A stretch of 64,000 bases of DNA from Sphingobium fluviale (GTDB lineage Bacteria > Pseudomonadota > Alphaproteobacteria > Sphingomonadales > Sphingomonadaceae): NCBI RefSeq assembly GCF_004122115.1, contig NZ_SBKP01000002.1:124001-188000 (forward strand), written 5' to 3'. A program made the translations under genes and the position numbers. Below, one piece after another: positions 41,790 to 52,401 of the stretch. Numbering within the stretch: the first letter of the stretch is position 1; each line of letters begins with the position of its first letter. Under the pieces are notes generated by a model that was not told where the DNA came from, did not search any database, and saw nothing but the letters and a program-made list of their open reading frames with translations.

Positions 41790-42634
41790 TGGAACGCGTC
41801 CTCCGTAACCCGGTTTTGGCCGCGCTCGCGGCGCTCGGCTTCCTCATATTGCTCGGCAGCACCGTCTCGATCGTGCCAGAGACCCAGCAAGGCGTGATCG
41901 TGCGATTCGGCCAGCCGGTGCGCATCCTCAATAGCTATAACCCAAAGGAGCGCTTTGGCGAAACCGGCGCGGGTCTTGCTGTGCGGGTTCCCTTCGCCGA
42001 GCAAGTGGTATGGATCGACAAGCGCATCCAGTCAGTCAAGATGGAGCGGCAACAGGTGTTGTCCACCGATCAGCTGCGGCTTCAGGTCGATGCCTATGCC
42101 CGCTATCGCATCACGAACCCGCTACGCATGTATGTGGCTGCAGGCAGTGAGCAGAATGTCGAGGAGGCCTTGCGCCCGATCCTCGGCTCTGCGCTGCGCA
42201 ATGAACTGGGCAAGCGGCCTTTTGCGGCGCTCCTGTCGCCGGAGCGCGGGCAGGTGATGAACAATATTCGCGCGGGGCTTAACCGCGTGGCGCGGCAATA
42301 TGGCGCCGAGGTGATCGACGTGCGGATCAAGCGGGCGGACCTGCCCGATGGCACACCATTGCAGAGCGCGTTTCAGCGCATGCGCACCGCGCGCCAACAG
42401 GAGGCGCTCACTATCCGCGCCCAAGGCGAGAAGCAGGCGCAGATCATCCGCGCCGAGGCCGATGCCCAGGCAGCACAGGTCTATGCCGCCAGCTTTGGCA
42501 AAGATCCGCAATTCTATGACTTTTATCGCGCAATGCAGGCATATCGTCGCACGTTCAATCCGCAGAACGACGGACAGACCAGCGTCATTCTGTCACCCGA
42601 CAATGACTTCCTGCGGGAGTTTCGCGGGCGATAG
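41789..42634 (+). CDS. hflC: FtsH protease modulator HflC
   Basis: 281-aa partner of HflK. A membrane helix (AALAALGFLILLGSTVSIVP) is at the start. The SPFH core includes ETQQGVIVRFGQPVRIL, RQQVLSTDQLRLQVDAYARY-like segments and RRADLPDG-like turn KRADLPDGTP. The helical C-terminus has QALTIRAQGEKQAQIIRAEA-like heptads. It is co-transcribed with hflK and followed by an HtrA-type protease, a common quality-control grouping. Confidence 0.95.
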   Translation: MERVLRNPVLAALAALGFLILLGSTVSIVPETQQGVIVRFGQPVRILNSYNPKERFGETGAGLAVRVPFAEQVVWIDKRIQSVKMERQQVLSTDQLRLQVDAYARYRITNPLRMYVAAGSEQNVEEALRPILGSALRNELGKRPFAALLSPERGQVMNNIRAGLNRVARQYGAEVIDVRIKRADLPDGTPLQSAFQRMRTARQQEALTIRAQGEKQAQIIRAEADAQAAQVYAASFGKDPQFYDFYRAMQAYRRTFNPQNDGQTSVILSPDNDFLREFRGR

Positions 42635-42749
42635 CGCCCCTGCGGTCGCGGCTTATTCAATTCCGGTTCAGGCGGGTGTTGGCATCCATCTGGGCATTGT
42701 TTAGGGCAGGCCACGCCTGCGCCATTGAGTGTATGAGAGGAAGTGTGTT

Positions 42750-44279
42750 TTGCGCTACGTCTATGGTTTGACCGCCGCTCTGCTGCTTGGCGGCACCGCC
42801 ATCGCCATCAGTTCGCATGAACCTCTGGATGCGCAGCCCCCCCAGAACGAAGGTATACAGACCCCCGTTGCGCCGGGTGGCGCTCCGGCCAGCTTTGCCG
42901 ACATGGTGGAGCGACTTCAGCCCGCTGTCGTCAATATTTCCACCCGCCAGCGTGTGCAGGCGCGCCGCAACCCGCTGGATGATCTGTTCGGCAATCTGCT
43001 CGGCGGGCCGGGCGGTGCGGACAGGCCGCAGATTCAGGAGGGCACGTCGCTCGGCGCGGGCTTCCTGATCTCGGCGGATGGCTATATCGTAACCAACAGC
43101 CACGTCGTCTCGCCGGGTGGGCCGAACGCCACAGTAGAGGCGATCACTGTGACGATGAACGACCACACGGAATATGCCGCCGAGCTGGTGGGGCGCGATG
43201 AAGTGGCCGATCTCGCGGTGCTCAAGATCAAGACCAGCAAGCCTATGCCCTATGTGCGTTTTGGCACCACCAAGAGCGCGCGCGTGGGCGATTGGGTGAT
43301 CGTGATCGGCCAGCCTTTGGGCCTCGAAGGCACGGTGACGACCGGCATTATTTCCAACATCGCGCGCACCACCGGCTCCGGCTCGCCCTATGACCGCTTC
43401 ATCCAGACCGATGCCTCGATCAATCAGGGTAATTCGGGTGGGCCGATGTTTGACCTCAAGGGCAATGTGCTGGGCGTCAACACCTGGATCGCATCGCCCA
43501 ATGGCGGCAATATCGGTCTCGGCTTCGCCATTCCGGGAGAGATCGCGCGGCCCATCGTCGAAAAGCTTATGCGCGGAGAGAAGATCGAGCGCGGATATAT
43601 CGGCATCGGCTATTCCCAGATCAACGACAAGCTGGCGCGCGCGCTGGGCGTAGACAAGAACCACGGCGTGTTCGTCAATGCGGTGCCCAGCGATGGCCCG
43701 GCAGGGCGCGCAGGCATACAACCGCGAGACGTGATCCTGAGCGTGGGCGGCAAGGATGTGAACATCGACAATCCGCTTTCGGTGATCGTGGCGGACCTCC
43801 AGATTGGCAAGCCGGTCCCAGTAGAGCTGATCCGCGATGGCAAACGCCGCACCGTTTCCGTGACGCTGGGCCGGCGCCCCAGCGAGAAGGAGCTTTCCGG
43901 GGGATTCTTGCCGGATGACGAACCGCAGGCCGCCCCGTCAACGCCACAGCAAAGCTATGTGCCGCGCTATCCCAATGAAAATGGCATTGGCCTTGCGCTG
44001 CTGGAGATCAACCCGGCGATCCGTCGCCAGCTTGGCCTTGACGACAGTGTGGAGGGTGTCGTCGTCAATGGCGTCAACCCGCAGAGCGACGCCGCAATTG
44101 TCGGCATCCAGCGGGGTGACATGATCCTTGAGGTCGATGGCCGCAAGGTGCGCACCGCCGCCGACGTGAAGGGGGCGGTCGCCGCTGCCCGCACGGCAGG
44201 CAAGAGCGCGGTTCTGTTGCTCATCGCCCGCCCCAGCGCGCGGTTCCGTGGCTATGTACCGGTCGAACTGACGAAATAA
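42750..44279 (+). CDS. Do/HtrA-family periplasmic serine protease
   Basis: 509-aa DegP/MucD-type protease and chaperone. TTG 42750 with AGAGGAAG upstream gives a good signal peptide (RYVYGLTAALLLGGTAIAIS); GTG 42729 is an alternative. The catalytic triad is visible: His in IVTNSHVV, Asp in DEVADLAVLKI, Ser in NQGNSGGPMFD. Two PDZ domains follow (GYIGIGYSQINDKLARALG ... ILSVGGKDV; GIGLALLEINPAIRRQLGL ... MILEVDGRKV). It is downstream of hflKC. Confidence 0.95.
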   Translation: MRYVYGLTAALLLGGTAIAISSHEPLDAQPPQNEGIQTPVAPGGAPASFADMVERLQPAVVNISTRQRVQARRNPLDDLFGNLLGGPGGADRPQIQEGTSLGAGFLISADGYIVTNSHVVSPGGPNATVEAITVTMNDHTEYAAELVGRDEVADLAVLKIKTSKPMPYVRFGTTKSARVGDWVIVIGQPLGLEGTVTTGIISNIARTTGSGSPYDRFIQTDASINQGNSGGPMFDLKGNVLGVNTWIASPNGGNIGLGFAIPGEIARPIVEKLMRGEKIERGYIGIGYSQINDKLARALGVDKNHGVFVNAVPSDGPAGRAGIQPRDVILSVGGKDVNIDNPLSVIVADLQIGKPVPVELIRDGKRRTVSVTLGRRPSEKELSGGFLPDDEPQAAPSTPQQSYVPRYPNENGIGLALLEINPAIRRQLGLDDSVEGVVVNGVNPQSDAAIVGIQRGDMILEVDGRKVRTAADVKGAVAAARTAGKSAVLLLIARPSARFRGYVPVELTK

Positions 44280-44294
44280 AGTAAACTCTGACTG

Positions 44295-44335
44295 GCGCCC
44301 GTCACCTCGCTCTTTCCAGCGGCGGTGACGGGCGC
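44295..44335. terminator. Perfect hairpin between htrA-type and HerA-like genes
   Basis: GCGCCCGTCACC (44295-44306) and GGTGACGGGCGC (44324-44335) pair completely around a 17-base loop. No T-run follows, so it may be a Rho-assisted terminator or an mRNA-stabilising stem. Confidence 0.6.
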
Positions 44336-44371
44336 TATGCCATGGGCGAACCTGAAACTGGGGAGCCTTTC

Positions 44372-45988
44372 ATGAGTGACGGCATTTTCATCGGCGCGGC
44401 GGGTGGGCAGCCGCAGGCGCTCAACCTGAGGCGCGCCAACCGGCATGGCCTGATTGCGGGCGCGACCGGCACCGGCAAGACCGTGACGCTACAGGGTATC
44501 GCCGAAAGCTTCTCCCGCCTCGGCGTACCGGTGTTCATGGCCGATGTGAAGGGCGACCTTGCGGGAATAGCCATGCCCGGCTCGCCCACCTTCAAAAACG
44601 CAGACAAGCTGGAGGCGCGGGCCAAGGAGATCGGCATGGCGGACTATGCCTATGCCGACAACCCGGTGATCTTCTGGGATCTTTACGGGCAACAGGGCCA
44701 CCCGATCCGCACGACTGTCTCCGAGATGGGGCCGCTGCTGCTCGCGCGCCTCATGGATTTGAACGAGACGCAGGAAGGCGTACTCAACATTGCCTTCCGC
44801 TATGCTGACGAGGAAGGGCTGCTGTTGCTCGACCTCGGTGATCTGCAGGCGATGCTGGCCTATTGCGCGGAAAATGCGGACATGCTCTCCGCCAAATATG
44901 GCAATGTGACCAAGGCGAGCGTGGGGACCATCCAGCGGCAGTTGCTGAGTCTCGACAGCCAGGGCGGCGCGGCGTTTTTTGGCGAGCCGGCGCTCGATAT
45001 CCATGACTTTCTCCACGTGGATGATAAGGGGCGCGGGTTTATCAATGTGCTGGCGGCGGACCGGCTGATGCAGAGTCCCAAGCTCTATTCCACCTTCCTG
45101 CTCTGGCTACTTTCCGAGCTTTTTCAAGTACTTCCGGAAGTCGGCGACCCTGAAAAGCCCAAGCTCGTCTTCTTCTTTGACGAAGCGCATCTGCTGTTCG
45201 ATGACGCGCCCAAGGCATTGACCGACAAGATCGAACAGGTGGTGCGCCTGATCCGTTCCAAGGGCGTGGGCGTCTATTTCGTGACGCAGAACCCGATCGA
45301 TATTCCCGAAGAGGTGGCGGGCCAGCTCGGCAACCGGGTGCAGCATGCGTTGCGCGCCTTCACCCCGCGCGACCAGAAGGCGATCAAGGCGGCGGCGGAG
45401 ACATTTCGCATCAACCCGGACCTCGATGTCGAAACCGCGATCACGGAACTGAAGGTCGGCGAGGCGCTCGTCTCGCTGTTGCAGGAAGACGGCAGCCCCA
45501 GCATCGTGCAACGCACGCTGATCGCGCCGCCGCGCTCGCGCCTCGGCCCGCTCGATGCCAAGGAGCGCGCGATCATCCGCTCTGTCTCGCCGGTTGACGG
45601 CAAATATGACATGGCGGTGGACCGGGAGAGCGCGGAGGAAATCCTCGCCGCGCGGGGGCGGGCCGCCGCCGCAGCGGCCGAGGCGGAAAAGGCGCAGGCT
45701 GAGGCTGACAAGCAAGCCGCCGCGCAGGCCAAGATTGATGCGAGGCAGCGCGAGGCGGAGCTGAAAGCACAGGCCCGCGCCGATGCCGCCGCCGCGCGCG
45801 AGGCAGCCAAGCCGAGCAATTTCGACCGCGCCGTGCAATCCGCCACTCGTTCGGTCGGCTCGTCACTCGGCCGTCAGGTCGCGAACGAGATCGGCAAGGC
45901 CGTGTTGGGCGGCTCGTCGCGCAAGTCGTCGGGCGGTGGCCTGATTGGCGGGCTGGTGCGCGGCGTGCTGGGCGGCCTGTTCAAATAA
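44372..45988 (+). CDS. HerA/DUF853-type ATPase (YjgR-like)
   Basis: 538-aa P-loop ATPase of the HerA/VirB4 superfamily with DUF853. ATG 44372 has GGGGAG upstream. Walker A is at residues 30-37 (GATGTGKT). Walker B is in [30 protein letters not shown] is sensor-like, and an arginine-finger-like segment follows in [13 protein letters not shown]. The C-terminal 110 residues are an Ala/Glu/Lys-rich coiled coil ([19 protein letters not shown]) ending in a Gly-rich hydrophobic tail. Biological role is unsettled; no NurA partner adjoins it. Confidence 0.9.
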   Translation: MSDGIFIGAAGGQPQALNLRRANRHGLIAGATGTGKTVTLQGIAESFSRLGVPVFMADVKGDLAGIAMPGSPTFKNADKLEARAKEIGMADYAYADNPVIFWDLYGQQGHPIRTTVSEMGPLLLARLMDLNETQEGVLNIAFRYADEEGLLLLDLGDLQAMLAYCAENADMLSAKYGNVTKASVGTIQRQLLSLDSQGGAAFFGEPALDIHDFLHVDDKGRGFINVLAADRLMQSPKLYSTFLLWLLSELFQVLPEVGDPEKPKLVFFFDEAHLLFDDAPKALTDKIEQVVRLIRSKGVGVYFVTQNPIDIPEEVAGQLGNRVQHALRAFTPRDQKAIKAAAETFRINPDLDVETAITELKVGEALVSLLQEDGSPSIVQRTLIAPPRSRLGPLDAKERAIIRSVSPVDGKYDMAVDRESAEEILAARGRAAAAAAEAEKAQAEADKQAAAQAKIDARQREAELKAQARADAAAAREAAKPSNFDRAVQSATRSVGSSLGRQVANEIGKAVLGGSSRKSSGGGLIGGLVRGVLGGLFK

Positions 45989-45990
45989 AG

Positions 45991-46020
45991 GGGAGGGGGC
46001 GCGGGATGCGCCCCCTCCCT
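45991..46020. terminator. Bidirectional terminator between HerA-like and tonB-like genes
   Basis: GGGAGGGGGCGC (45991-46002) pairs perfectly with GCGCCCCCTCCC (46008-46019) around a 5-base loop, located between the stops of two convergent genes. Confidence 0.8.
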
Positions 46021-46026
46021 TCCCGC

Positions 46027-46707
46027 TCAGAGGTCGCTCAGACGGAAGCGCACTGTCATCACCCGCTCGCTCGACACGGCAACGCCATCGCGCGTGGCGG
46101 GCCTGAAGCGCCAGCGCTCCAGCGCCTGTTCACGCGTCGCCTTCCAGAAGGCGCTGTCGCTGGTATCGACCAACTCCACCGTCTCGACTCTGCCCGCCGC
46201 CGATATGTGTATGCGGACGGTGGCATAGCCCTCGATCTGCGCACGGATCATGGCTGGAGGATAATCGGGCTGGAAATCGCGCAGGCGCTTCGGGTCCGGC
46301 ATGGCGGAGACGAACACGGGCTGATGCGTAACCGGCCCGGTTCCGGTAGAGACGCCAGTTCCGCCGCCCTTATCCGGCCCTGTGGGGCCTGATTCTTCGG
46401 TATATTGGGTGGGGTCCAGCGGTGGGGTTTGCGGCTCGGCGGTTTGCTGCTGGTTACGTGCGCGCTGCAAGGGCTGGCGCTTCTCTGGCCGATATATTTG
46501 CTCCGGCGGCGGCTTGGCGGCGGGAATATTTTTGACCCAGATAATGTTGGGGATAACCTTGGGTATCGTCCCCGGCGGGAGCATCCATATCACCCCCCCA
46601 ACCGCGACATGCACCGCGATTGTCGCGCCTATGGCAAGGGGCGAGGCCCGGTTGCCCGTATATCCACTTCCGATTGTGCGATTGTTGTTCAGGATCCACT
46701 GCATCAT
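46027..46707 (-). CDS. Energy transducer TonB
   Basis: 226-aa TonB-family protein that couples inner-membrane energy to outer-membrane transporters. ATG 46707 (or 46704) follows GGAGGAGG; the longer frame lacks a ribosome site. A short cytoplasmic start, a membrane helix (LAIGATIAVHVAVGGVIWML), a Pro-rich periplasmic arm and the TonB C-terminal domain (DYPPAMIRAQIEGYATVRIHI, ALERWRFRPATRDG) are in the normal order. No ExbBD genes are in the window. Confidence 0.92.
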   Translation of the reverse strand: MMQWILNNNRTIGSGYTGNRASPLAIGATIAVHVAVGGVIWMLPPGTIPKVIPNIIWVKNIPAAKPPPEQIYRPEKRQPLQRARNQQQTAEPQTPPLDPTQYTEESGPTGPDKGGGTGVSTGTGPVTHQPVFVSAMPDPKRLRDFQPDYPPAMIRAQIEGYATVRIHISAAGRVETVELVDTSDSAFWKATREQALERWRFRPATRDGVAVSSERVMTVRFRLSDL

Positions 46708-46806
46708 GCATCCTCCTCCTGTGGCCTGCACAGGATCGCGCAGGATCCACAAAGGAGATGATATCACATTCACCACCGGGTCCAAAGCGATATATCGGGC
46801 GTGATG

Positions 46807-47694
46807 TTATGGGACCGGGCCGTCCGACGGGACAAGGGTCTGCGGATCTATCCGGGCGTCGTGCCATTTCATGCCCCAGTGCAGGTGCGGCCCGCTGGTG
46901 CGCCCGGTCGCGCCGATGGTGCCCAGCACCTGGCCCTGCCGCACGATATCGCCTTCCTTCACGGCGAGGCTTGCGCAATGCAGGAATGCGCTGGAGAGCC
47001 CCATGCCGTGATCGACGATCAGCAAATGCCCCTCCAGCGTGAAGGGCGCATCCGCAGCGGCGAGCACAACCACCCCGTCGGCAGGCGCGACGAAGGGCGT
47101 ACCAGTGGGCGCCGCGACATCCACCCCGTTGTGATAGCTGCCCGGCGTTCCGCGATAGACACGCTGTGAGCCGAATATGCCGGAGATACGCCCCTTGGCG
47201 GGCCAGAGGAACGCCTGCCGCCAGCCTTCGGATACAGGCATCAGTGCGCGCGCAGCGGCAATGCGCGCCAGCTCGGCGGGCCTGCGCGCCTGGAACTCGG
47301 CGCTTGGCACATTGGCGGTGGGCGAGGCGTTGACATGCTCGATCCGCCAGTCGCCCTGCGCTACCGCTAACGTGTGGGCGAGGCGCGCGCCATCATCCAG
47401 CTCTGCCGCCAGCAGGGCGTTGGGCGCGGCGTCCCGGTCAAACGCGATCAGGAAACGGCCGTCGGGCGCCAATATGATCGGCTGGCCATTTAGCGTAACG
47501 GCGCGCGCGTGGGATGGCGCATAGCCATAGATCGCGCCGCCTTGCCGCGCCGTGCCTTCCAGCACGAAGTCGGGGCGGGCAGGTGGCGTCTTGGCAGGAG
47601 CGGGTGGCGGGGCAGGCGCAGGTTTAGGCGCGGGCGCGCTGACGCAGGCGCTCAGCACCAGCGCGCTGAGCAGGGCGGGGAAAAGCCGCGTCAT
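46807..47694 (-). CDS. M23-family (LytM) peptidoglycan peptidase lipoprotein
   Basis: 295-aa murein endopeptidase or amidase activator. ATG 47694 lies 6 bases after the DUF2093 stop. The lipobox is ALVLSAC, followed by an Ala/Pro-rich linker. The LytM domain has zinc ligands in YHNGVDVAAP and GPHLHWG, both motifs complete, so it is probably active. The sequence RISGIFGSQRVYRGTPGSYH marks the start of the domain. Third gene of the leftward unit xseA-DUF2093-M23. Confidence 0.92.
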   Translation of the reverse strand: MTRLFPALLSALVLSACVSAPAPKPAPAPPPAPAKTPPARPDFVLEGTARQGGAIYGYAPSHARAVTLNGQPIILAPDGRFLIAFDRDAAPNALLAAELDDGARLAHTLAVAQGDWRIEHVNASPTANVPSAEFQARRPAELARIAAARALMPVSEGWRQAFLWPAKGRISGIFGSQRVYRGTPGSYHNGVDVAAPTGTPFVAPADGVVVLAAADAPFTLEGHLLIVDHGMGLSSAFLHCASLAVKEGDIVRQGQVLGTIGATGRTSGPHLHWGMKWHDARIDPQTLVPSDGPVP

Positions 47695-47699
47695 ATCAT

Positions 47700-47924
47700 T
47701 CAGGCGGGCAGCCCTTGCTCCTTGCGCCAGCGCACCTCGGCTTGGGTGGATGCGGCGGCATCGACATAGGCCTCCTGCCGCACGATCGACCAATAGCGCA
47801 GATCATCGAGCGGGATGCGCGCGCCAGTGACCGCGCACAGCACATAATCTCCGGGGCTGAGCACCCGAAAGCTGTAGGGCATGTAATGCAGCTTTGCGGG
47901 CTGGTCCTTGCCTTGCATCAGCAT
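47700..47924 (-). CDS. DUF2093 protein
   Basis: 74-aa protein of unknown function, conserved beside xseA in alphaproteobacteria. LHYMPYSFRVLSPGDYVLCAVTG and PLDDLRYWSIVRQEAYVDA are the family blocks. It begins in the stop of xseA (TGATG overlap), so translation is coupled. No catalytic pattern is evident. Confidence 0.9.
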   Translation of the reverse strand: MLMQGKDQPAKLHYMPYSFRVLSPGDYVLCAVTGARIPLDDLRYWSIVRQEAYVDAAASTQAEVRWRKEQGLPA

Positions 47925-49432
47925 CAGTCGTCTTTCTCTTGGTCCGCGCCGAACAAATCCTGCTGCACGGTTGCGGATGGGGCGCGCGCGGGTTTGCGCG
48001 CCAGCTTCTGCGGCGATGATAACCGGGAAGTGGCAGCGGACTCAAGCCCGTCCTCGCCCAGCGTGGCAACATCAAGCGCGCCGTCATGGAAGGTGAGGCG
48101 CATTGCCCCCGCCGCCTGCGCCGCCGACGCCGAGGTCAACACCCGCTCACCCACGCTCACCAGCGCAAAGCCTTTGGACAATGGCCGACGCGGATCGAGC
48201 GAGAGCGCGAGCCGCCACGTACCCTCCAGACGCTCACGCCGCTGCGCGATGCCGCGCGTGACGAGATCGGGCCGCAGACGCACGACATCGAGCCGGGCGC
48301 GCTCCCTCGTGATCCGCTGATGCAGCAGGGCCGGACGCAGCGCGCCGCCCGCCTCGGACAGATGCCTCCAGGCGAGCGTCACGCGCTGCTTCAGCCCCCT
48401 TCCCAGCCGCTCGCCCAGATCATCGGCGCGCTGGCGCTGGGTGGCGAGCAAGGCCTCAGGCGTTGGCAGCAGCCGCGCGGTCATGGCGAGCCGCTCGCGC
48501 CGCAGCTCCAGCCCACGCCGCATCGCCCTGCCGCCGCGCAGGCCAAGCTCCGTTAGCCCCGCTATCAGCTCCGCACGCACCGGCACCGCCATCTCGGCGG
48601 CGGCGGTTGGGGTGGGGGCGCGCACATCCGCCGCATAGTCGCACAGGGTCGTGTCCGTCTCGTGCCCCACGGCGGAGATGATGGGGATGGTACAGTCCGC
48701 CACCGCGCGCACGACGGCTTCCTCGTTGAACGCCCACAGATCCTCGATTGAGCCGCCACCGCGCGCAACGATGACGAGATCGGGCCGGGGGACAGGCCCG
48801 CCCGGCGCCATCGCGCTGAAGCCGCGCACCGCAGCCGCCACTTGCGCCGCCGCGCCCTCGCCCTGCACCAGCACGGGCCACAGCAGCACATGGGTGGGGC
48901 AGCGATCCGCCAGTCGATGCAATATGTCGCGGATCACCGCGCCCGTGGGCGAGGTGACAACGCCGATCACGCGCGGCAGATAGGGCAGGCGCTTCTTGCG
49001 CTCCGGCGCGAACAACCCCTCGGCGGCAAGCTGCTTCTTCAGCCGTTCGAGCAGCTGCATCAGCGCGCCTTCGCCCGCCAGCTCCATCCGCTCGATCACG
49101 ATCTGATAGCTGGAGCGCCCAGGATAGGTGGTGAGCTTGCCGGTGACGACCACCTCGATCCCGTCCTGCGGCATAAAGCCAAGCCGCCCGGCCACGCCCT
49201 TCCAGATGATGCCGTCTATCCGCGCGCTGTCATCCTTGAGGCTGAGGTAGATGTGGCCCGAGGCTGCTCGCTTGTAGCCCGATATTTCACCGCGCAGGCG
49301 CACATGGCCAAAGCGGTCCTCCACCGTGCGTTTCAGCTGCGCCGACAATTCGGACACGGAGAGCGCAGGCGCGTTGTCCCCCGCGCGCTCTTGCGCTAAC
49401 AGGCGGCCCGACGCATCGAAGGCGGCATCCAT
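47924..49432 (-). CDS. xseA: Exodeoxyribonuclease VII large subunit
   Basis: 502-aa subunit of the nuclease that degrades single-stranded DNA. ATG 49432 is preceded by GGAAG; longer starts run toward purD and lack family sequence. An N-terminal OB fold ([33 protein letters not shown]) precedes the catalytic core ([60 protein letters not shown]). Then come a long coiled coil and the C-terminal PLSKGFALV motif. Divergent from purD with 25 bases between starts. The small subunit gene is not in the window. Confidence 0.96.
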   Translation of the reverse strand: MDAAFDASGRLLAQERAGDNAPALSVSELSAQLKRTVEDRFGHVRLRGEISGYKRAASGHIYLSLKDDSARIDGIIWKGVAGRLGFMPQDGIEVVVTGKLTTYPGRSSYQIVIERMELAGEGALMQLLERLKKQLAAEGLFAPERKKRLPYLPRVIGVVTSPTGAVIRDILHRLADRCPTHVLLWPVLVQGEGAAAQVAAAVRGFSAMAPGGPVPRPDLVIVARGGGSIEDLWAFNEEAVVRAVADCTIPIISAVGHETDTTLCDYAADVRAPTPTAAAEMAVPVRAELIAGLTELGLRGGRAMRRGLELRRERLAMTARLLPTPEALLATQRQRADDLGERLGRGLKQRVTLAWRHLSEAGGALRPALLHQRITRERARLDVVRLRPDLVTRGIAQRRERLEGTWRLALSLDPRRPLSKGFALVSVGERVLTSASAAQAAGAMRLTFHDGALDVATLGEDGLESAATSRLSSPQKLARKPARAPSATVQQDLFGADQEKDD

Positions 49433-49457
49433 TTCTTCTTCCGGGGGCATTATCGGT

Positions 49458-50747
49458 ATGAACATCCTGTTGCTGGGTTCGGGCGGACGCGAACATGCCC
49501 TTAGCTGGAAGCTGGCGCAATCGCCCACATGCGAAAAACTGTTCGCCGCGCCGGGCAACCCCGGCATCGCCGAGTGCGCCACGCTGGTAAAGCTCGATGC
49601 GACGGATCATGATGCGGTGGCGGCGTTCTGTGCGGTGCAGGCGATTGATCTGGTGGTGATCGGCCCGGAAGCGCCGCTGGTCGATGGGCTGGCGGACGCC
49701 CTGCGCGCCGCTGGCGTCGCTGTGTTCGGGCCGAACAAGGCGGCGGCGCAACTGGAAGGGTCCAAGGGCTTCACCAAGGATTTGTGCGCGCGGGCGAACA
49801 TACCGACTGCGGGTTATGTGCGCACTACGTCGCTGGAACAGGCGCGCGCAGCTTTGCCGCGCTTTAGCCTGCCGGTCGTCATCAAGGCGGATGGGCTGGC
49901 TGCGGGCAAGGGCGTGATCATCGCGGAGACGCATAACCAAGCGGACGAAGCGCTTGTCGATATGTTCTCCGGCAGCTTCGGCGCGGCGGGGGCAGAGGTG
50001 GTGCTGGAAGAGTTCATGACGGGCGAGGAGGCGAGCTTTTTCGCGCTGACCGACGGCACGGATATTCTCGCTTTCGGCAGCGCGCAGGATCACAAGCGCG
50101 TGGGCGATGGCGACACCGGCCCCAATACCGGCGGCATGGGCGCCTATTCGCCCGCGCGGGTGCTGACGCCGGAGTTGGAGCGGGAGGCGATGGAGCGGAT
50201 CATCCGCCCCACGGTCGATACGATGCGCGCCGAGGGCATGCCCTATAGTGGGGTGCTCTATGCCGGGCTGATGCTCACGCCGGAAGGGCCGAAACTGGTC
50301 GAATATAATGCCCGCTTTGGCGACCCGGAGTGCCAGGTGCTGATGATGCGGCTGGAGGAGGATCTGGCCGAATTGCTGATGGATGTGGCGACGGGCAGGC
50401 TGGGCGAGCGCGGCGCGGTAACGATGGCGGAGGACTGTGCGCTCACGGTGGTGATGGCGGCAAAGGGCTATCCCGGCACGCCGGACAAGGGCGGCGCAAT
50501 ATCCGGCATCGATGCCGCCGAAGGGACAGCGCCCGGCATCAAGGTCTTTCATGCGGGCACGGCGCTTGCAGACGGCGCGCTGGTGGCGAGCGGCGGGCGC
50601 GTGCTTAACGTCACCGCGCTGGGGGCCAGCATCGCGCAGGCGCAGGTGCGCGCCTATGCGGCGGTGGACGCTCTGTCCTTTCCGTCGGGCTTTTGCCGCC
50701 GCGATATCGGATGGAGAGAGGTGGAACGCGAGCAGGACGCCGCGTAA
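49458..50747 (+). CDS. purD: Phosphoribosylamine-glycine ligase
   Basis: 429-aa ATP-grasp ligase for step two of purine synthesis. It starts [22 protein letters not shown]-grasp features are [17 protein letters not shown] and the conserved [17 protein letters not shown]. The metal and substrate block is [17 protein letters not shown]. The C-terminal extension after DALSF is short and charged. The gap to xseA is so small that the two divergent promoters must overlap. Confidence 0.97.
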   Translation: MNILLLGSGGREHALSWKLAQSPTCEKLFAAPGNPGIAECATLVKLDATDHDAVAAFCAVQAIDLVVIGPEAPLVDGLADALRAAGVAVFGPNKAAAQLEGSKGFTKDLCARANIPTAGYVRTTSLEQARAALPRFSLPVVIKADGLAAGKGVIIAETHNQADEALVDMFSGSFGAAGAEVVLEEFMTGEEASFFALTDGTDILAFGSAQDHKRVGDGDTGPNTGGMGAYSPARVLTPELEREAMERIIRPTVDTMRAEGMPYSGVLYAGLMLTPEGPKLVEYNARFGDPECQVLMMRLEEDLAELLMDVATGRLGERGAVTMAEDCALTVVMAAKGYPGTPDKGGAISGIDAAEGTAPGIKVFHAGTALADGALVASGGRVLNVTALGASIAQAQVRAYAAVDALSFPSGFCRRDIGWREVEREQDAA

Positions 50748-50829
50748 CACGTACAACTGGCGTTCATCTGGTCTGTTCGATAAGCTGGCGCACGGCGAAA
50801 CGCCGCCTGCCGATCGGAAGGATGGACCG

Positions 50830-51777
50830 ATGCTCATCAGAAATCTCCCCGAGTCTCACCTGCACGAGCGCGACGCCACGCCGGAGCCGCTGTATCGCGA
50901 CAGGCGGGCGGTGCTGGCGGGGATGATCGGCGCGGGCCTGATGCCGCATCTGGCGCAGGCGGCGGAAGAAGGCGAGGGCAGCGGCTTGCCGCGCTTGCCT
51001 TCGCGTCTCACGCGACGGCTGGATGAAGACCAGACCAGCTATGACAGCGTCACCCACTATAATAATTTCTATGAGTTCGGCACCGGCAAGGAAGACCCGG
51101 CGCGCAATGCCGGCAGGCTGCGCACCCGGCCGTGGACGGTGCGGGTGGAGGGGCTGGTATCCAAGCCGCAGACGATCGACATCGACCGGCTGATCCGCCT
51201 CGCGCCGCTGGAGGAGCGGGTCTATCGCATGCGCTGTGTCGAGGGCTGGTCGATGGTCATTCCCTGGGTCGGTTTTCCGCTGAACGCCCTGCTCAAGATG
51301 GTCGAGCCGCTCGGCAAGGCCAAATTCGTCGCGTTCGAGACACTGAAAGACCAGCGCCAGATGCCCGGCCAGCGCAGTTCGGTGCTGCAATGGCCCTATG
51401 TAGAGGGGCTGCGGCTCGATGAGGCGATGCACCCGCTCACGTTGTTGGCTGTCGGGCTATATGGCCGGGCGCTGCCCAACCAGAACGGCGCGCCGATCCG
51501 CCTCGTCGTGCCGTGGAAATACGGGTTCAAGTCGATCAAGTCGATCGTGCGTATCCGGCTGGTCGATCGCCAGCCGCCGACGAGCTGGAACATCTCCGCC
51601 CCGCAGGAATATGGCTTTTATTCCAACGTGAACCCCACCGTCGATCATCCGCGCTGGAGCCAGGCGCGCGAGCGGCGCATCGGTGACTGGCTGCCGCGCG
51701 CGACTTTGCCCTATAATGGCTATGGCGCGGAGGTGAGCCAGCTCTATCGCGGCATGAACCTCAAGCGTTATTTCTGA
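50830..51777 (+). CDS. msrP: Methionine sulfoxide reductase catalytic subunit MsrP
   Basis: Periplasmic molybdenum-cofactor enzyme that repairs oxidised methionines in envelope proteins; 315 aa. A twin-arginine signal is evident ([23 protein letters not shown]). The molybdenum-ligating Cys is in [16 protein letters not shown]. Also typical are [19 protein letters not shown] and [18 protein letters not shown]. It overlaps the start of msrQ. Confidence 0.96.
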   Translation: MLIRNLPESHLHERDATPEPLYRDRRAVLAGMIGAGLMPHLAQAAEEGEGSGLPRLPSRLTRRLDEDQTSYDSVTHYNNFYEFGTGKEDPARNAGRLRTRPWTVRVEGLVSKPQTIDIDRLIRLAPLEERVYRMRCVEGWSMVIPWVGFPLNALLKMVEPLGKAKFVAFETLKDQRQMPGQRSSVLQWPYVEGLRLDEAMHPLTLLAVGLYGRALPNQNGAPIRLVVPWKYGFKSIKSIVRIRLVDRQPPTSWNISAPQEYGFYSNVNPTVDHPRWSQARERRIGDWLPRATLPYNGYGAEVSQLYRGMNLKRYF

Positions 51778-52397
51778 TGGGCTGGCTGCGCGCGCACAGG
51801 CAAGGGCTGGCCCATATCGTCATGGCGCTGCCCGTTCTGGTGCTGGCGGTTCGCTGGGTAATGATGATCATGGGGAGCGATCCGCGCGCCGTGGGCCTGA
51901 GCGCGGAGCCGATCGACTATACGATCAATTACCTCGGCCTGTGGGCGATCCGCTTTCTCATCCTTTCGCTGGCGATCACACCGCTGCGCACATGGGCGCG
52001 GTGGAGCTGGCTGGCGCCGCTGCGGCGGCCGCTCGGCCTCTGGGCGTTCGCCTGCGCGCTGTTGCACCTCAGCGTCTATTTCCTGCTGGATCAGCTTGGG
52101 TCATTCAGCCTGTTGTGGGAGAGCGTCGCCAAGCACCCGTTCATCCTGCTCGGCATGGCGGCGTTTACGTTGCTGCTTCCATTGGCGCTGACATCGACAC
52201 GCGGCGCGATACGGAGGATCGGTGCGCGGAGGTGGCAGGCGCTGCACCGGCTGGTCTATCTCGCTGCGATATTCACGGCGATCCATTTCATATTGCGGGT
52301 GAAGGGTTTCCAGCCGGAGCCGTGGATTTATGCGGGCGTGGCGGCGGTGCTGCTCCTCGTGCGCGCTCTGCCTACCGCCTGGGTACGCCGCGCCTGA
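51777..52397 (+). CDS. msrQ: Heme-binding membrane subunit MsrQ
   Basis: 206-aa quinol-oxidising b-type cytochrome of the ferric-reductase superfamily that feeds electrons to MsrP. About six membrane segments are seen, with heme-ligand His candidates in FACALLHLSVYFLLD, RWQALHRLVYLAAIFTAIHF. The start codon follows the msrP stop in a TGATG overlap. Confidence 0.95.
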   Translation: MGWLRAHRQGLAHIVMALPVLVLAVRWVMMIMGSDPRAVGLSAEPIDYTINYLGLWAIRFLILSLAITPLRTWARWSWLAPLRRPLGLWAFACALLHLSVYFLLDQLGSFSLLWESVAKHPFILLGMAAFTLLLPLALTSTRGAIRRIGARRWQALHRLVYLAAIFTAIHFILRVKGFQPEPWIYAGVAAVLLLVRALPTAWVRRA

Positions 52398-52401
52398 GCG
52401 G

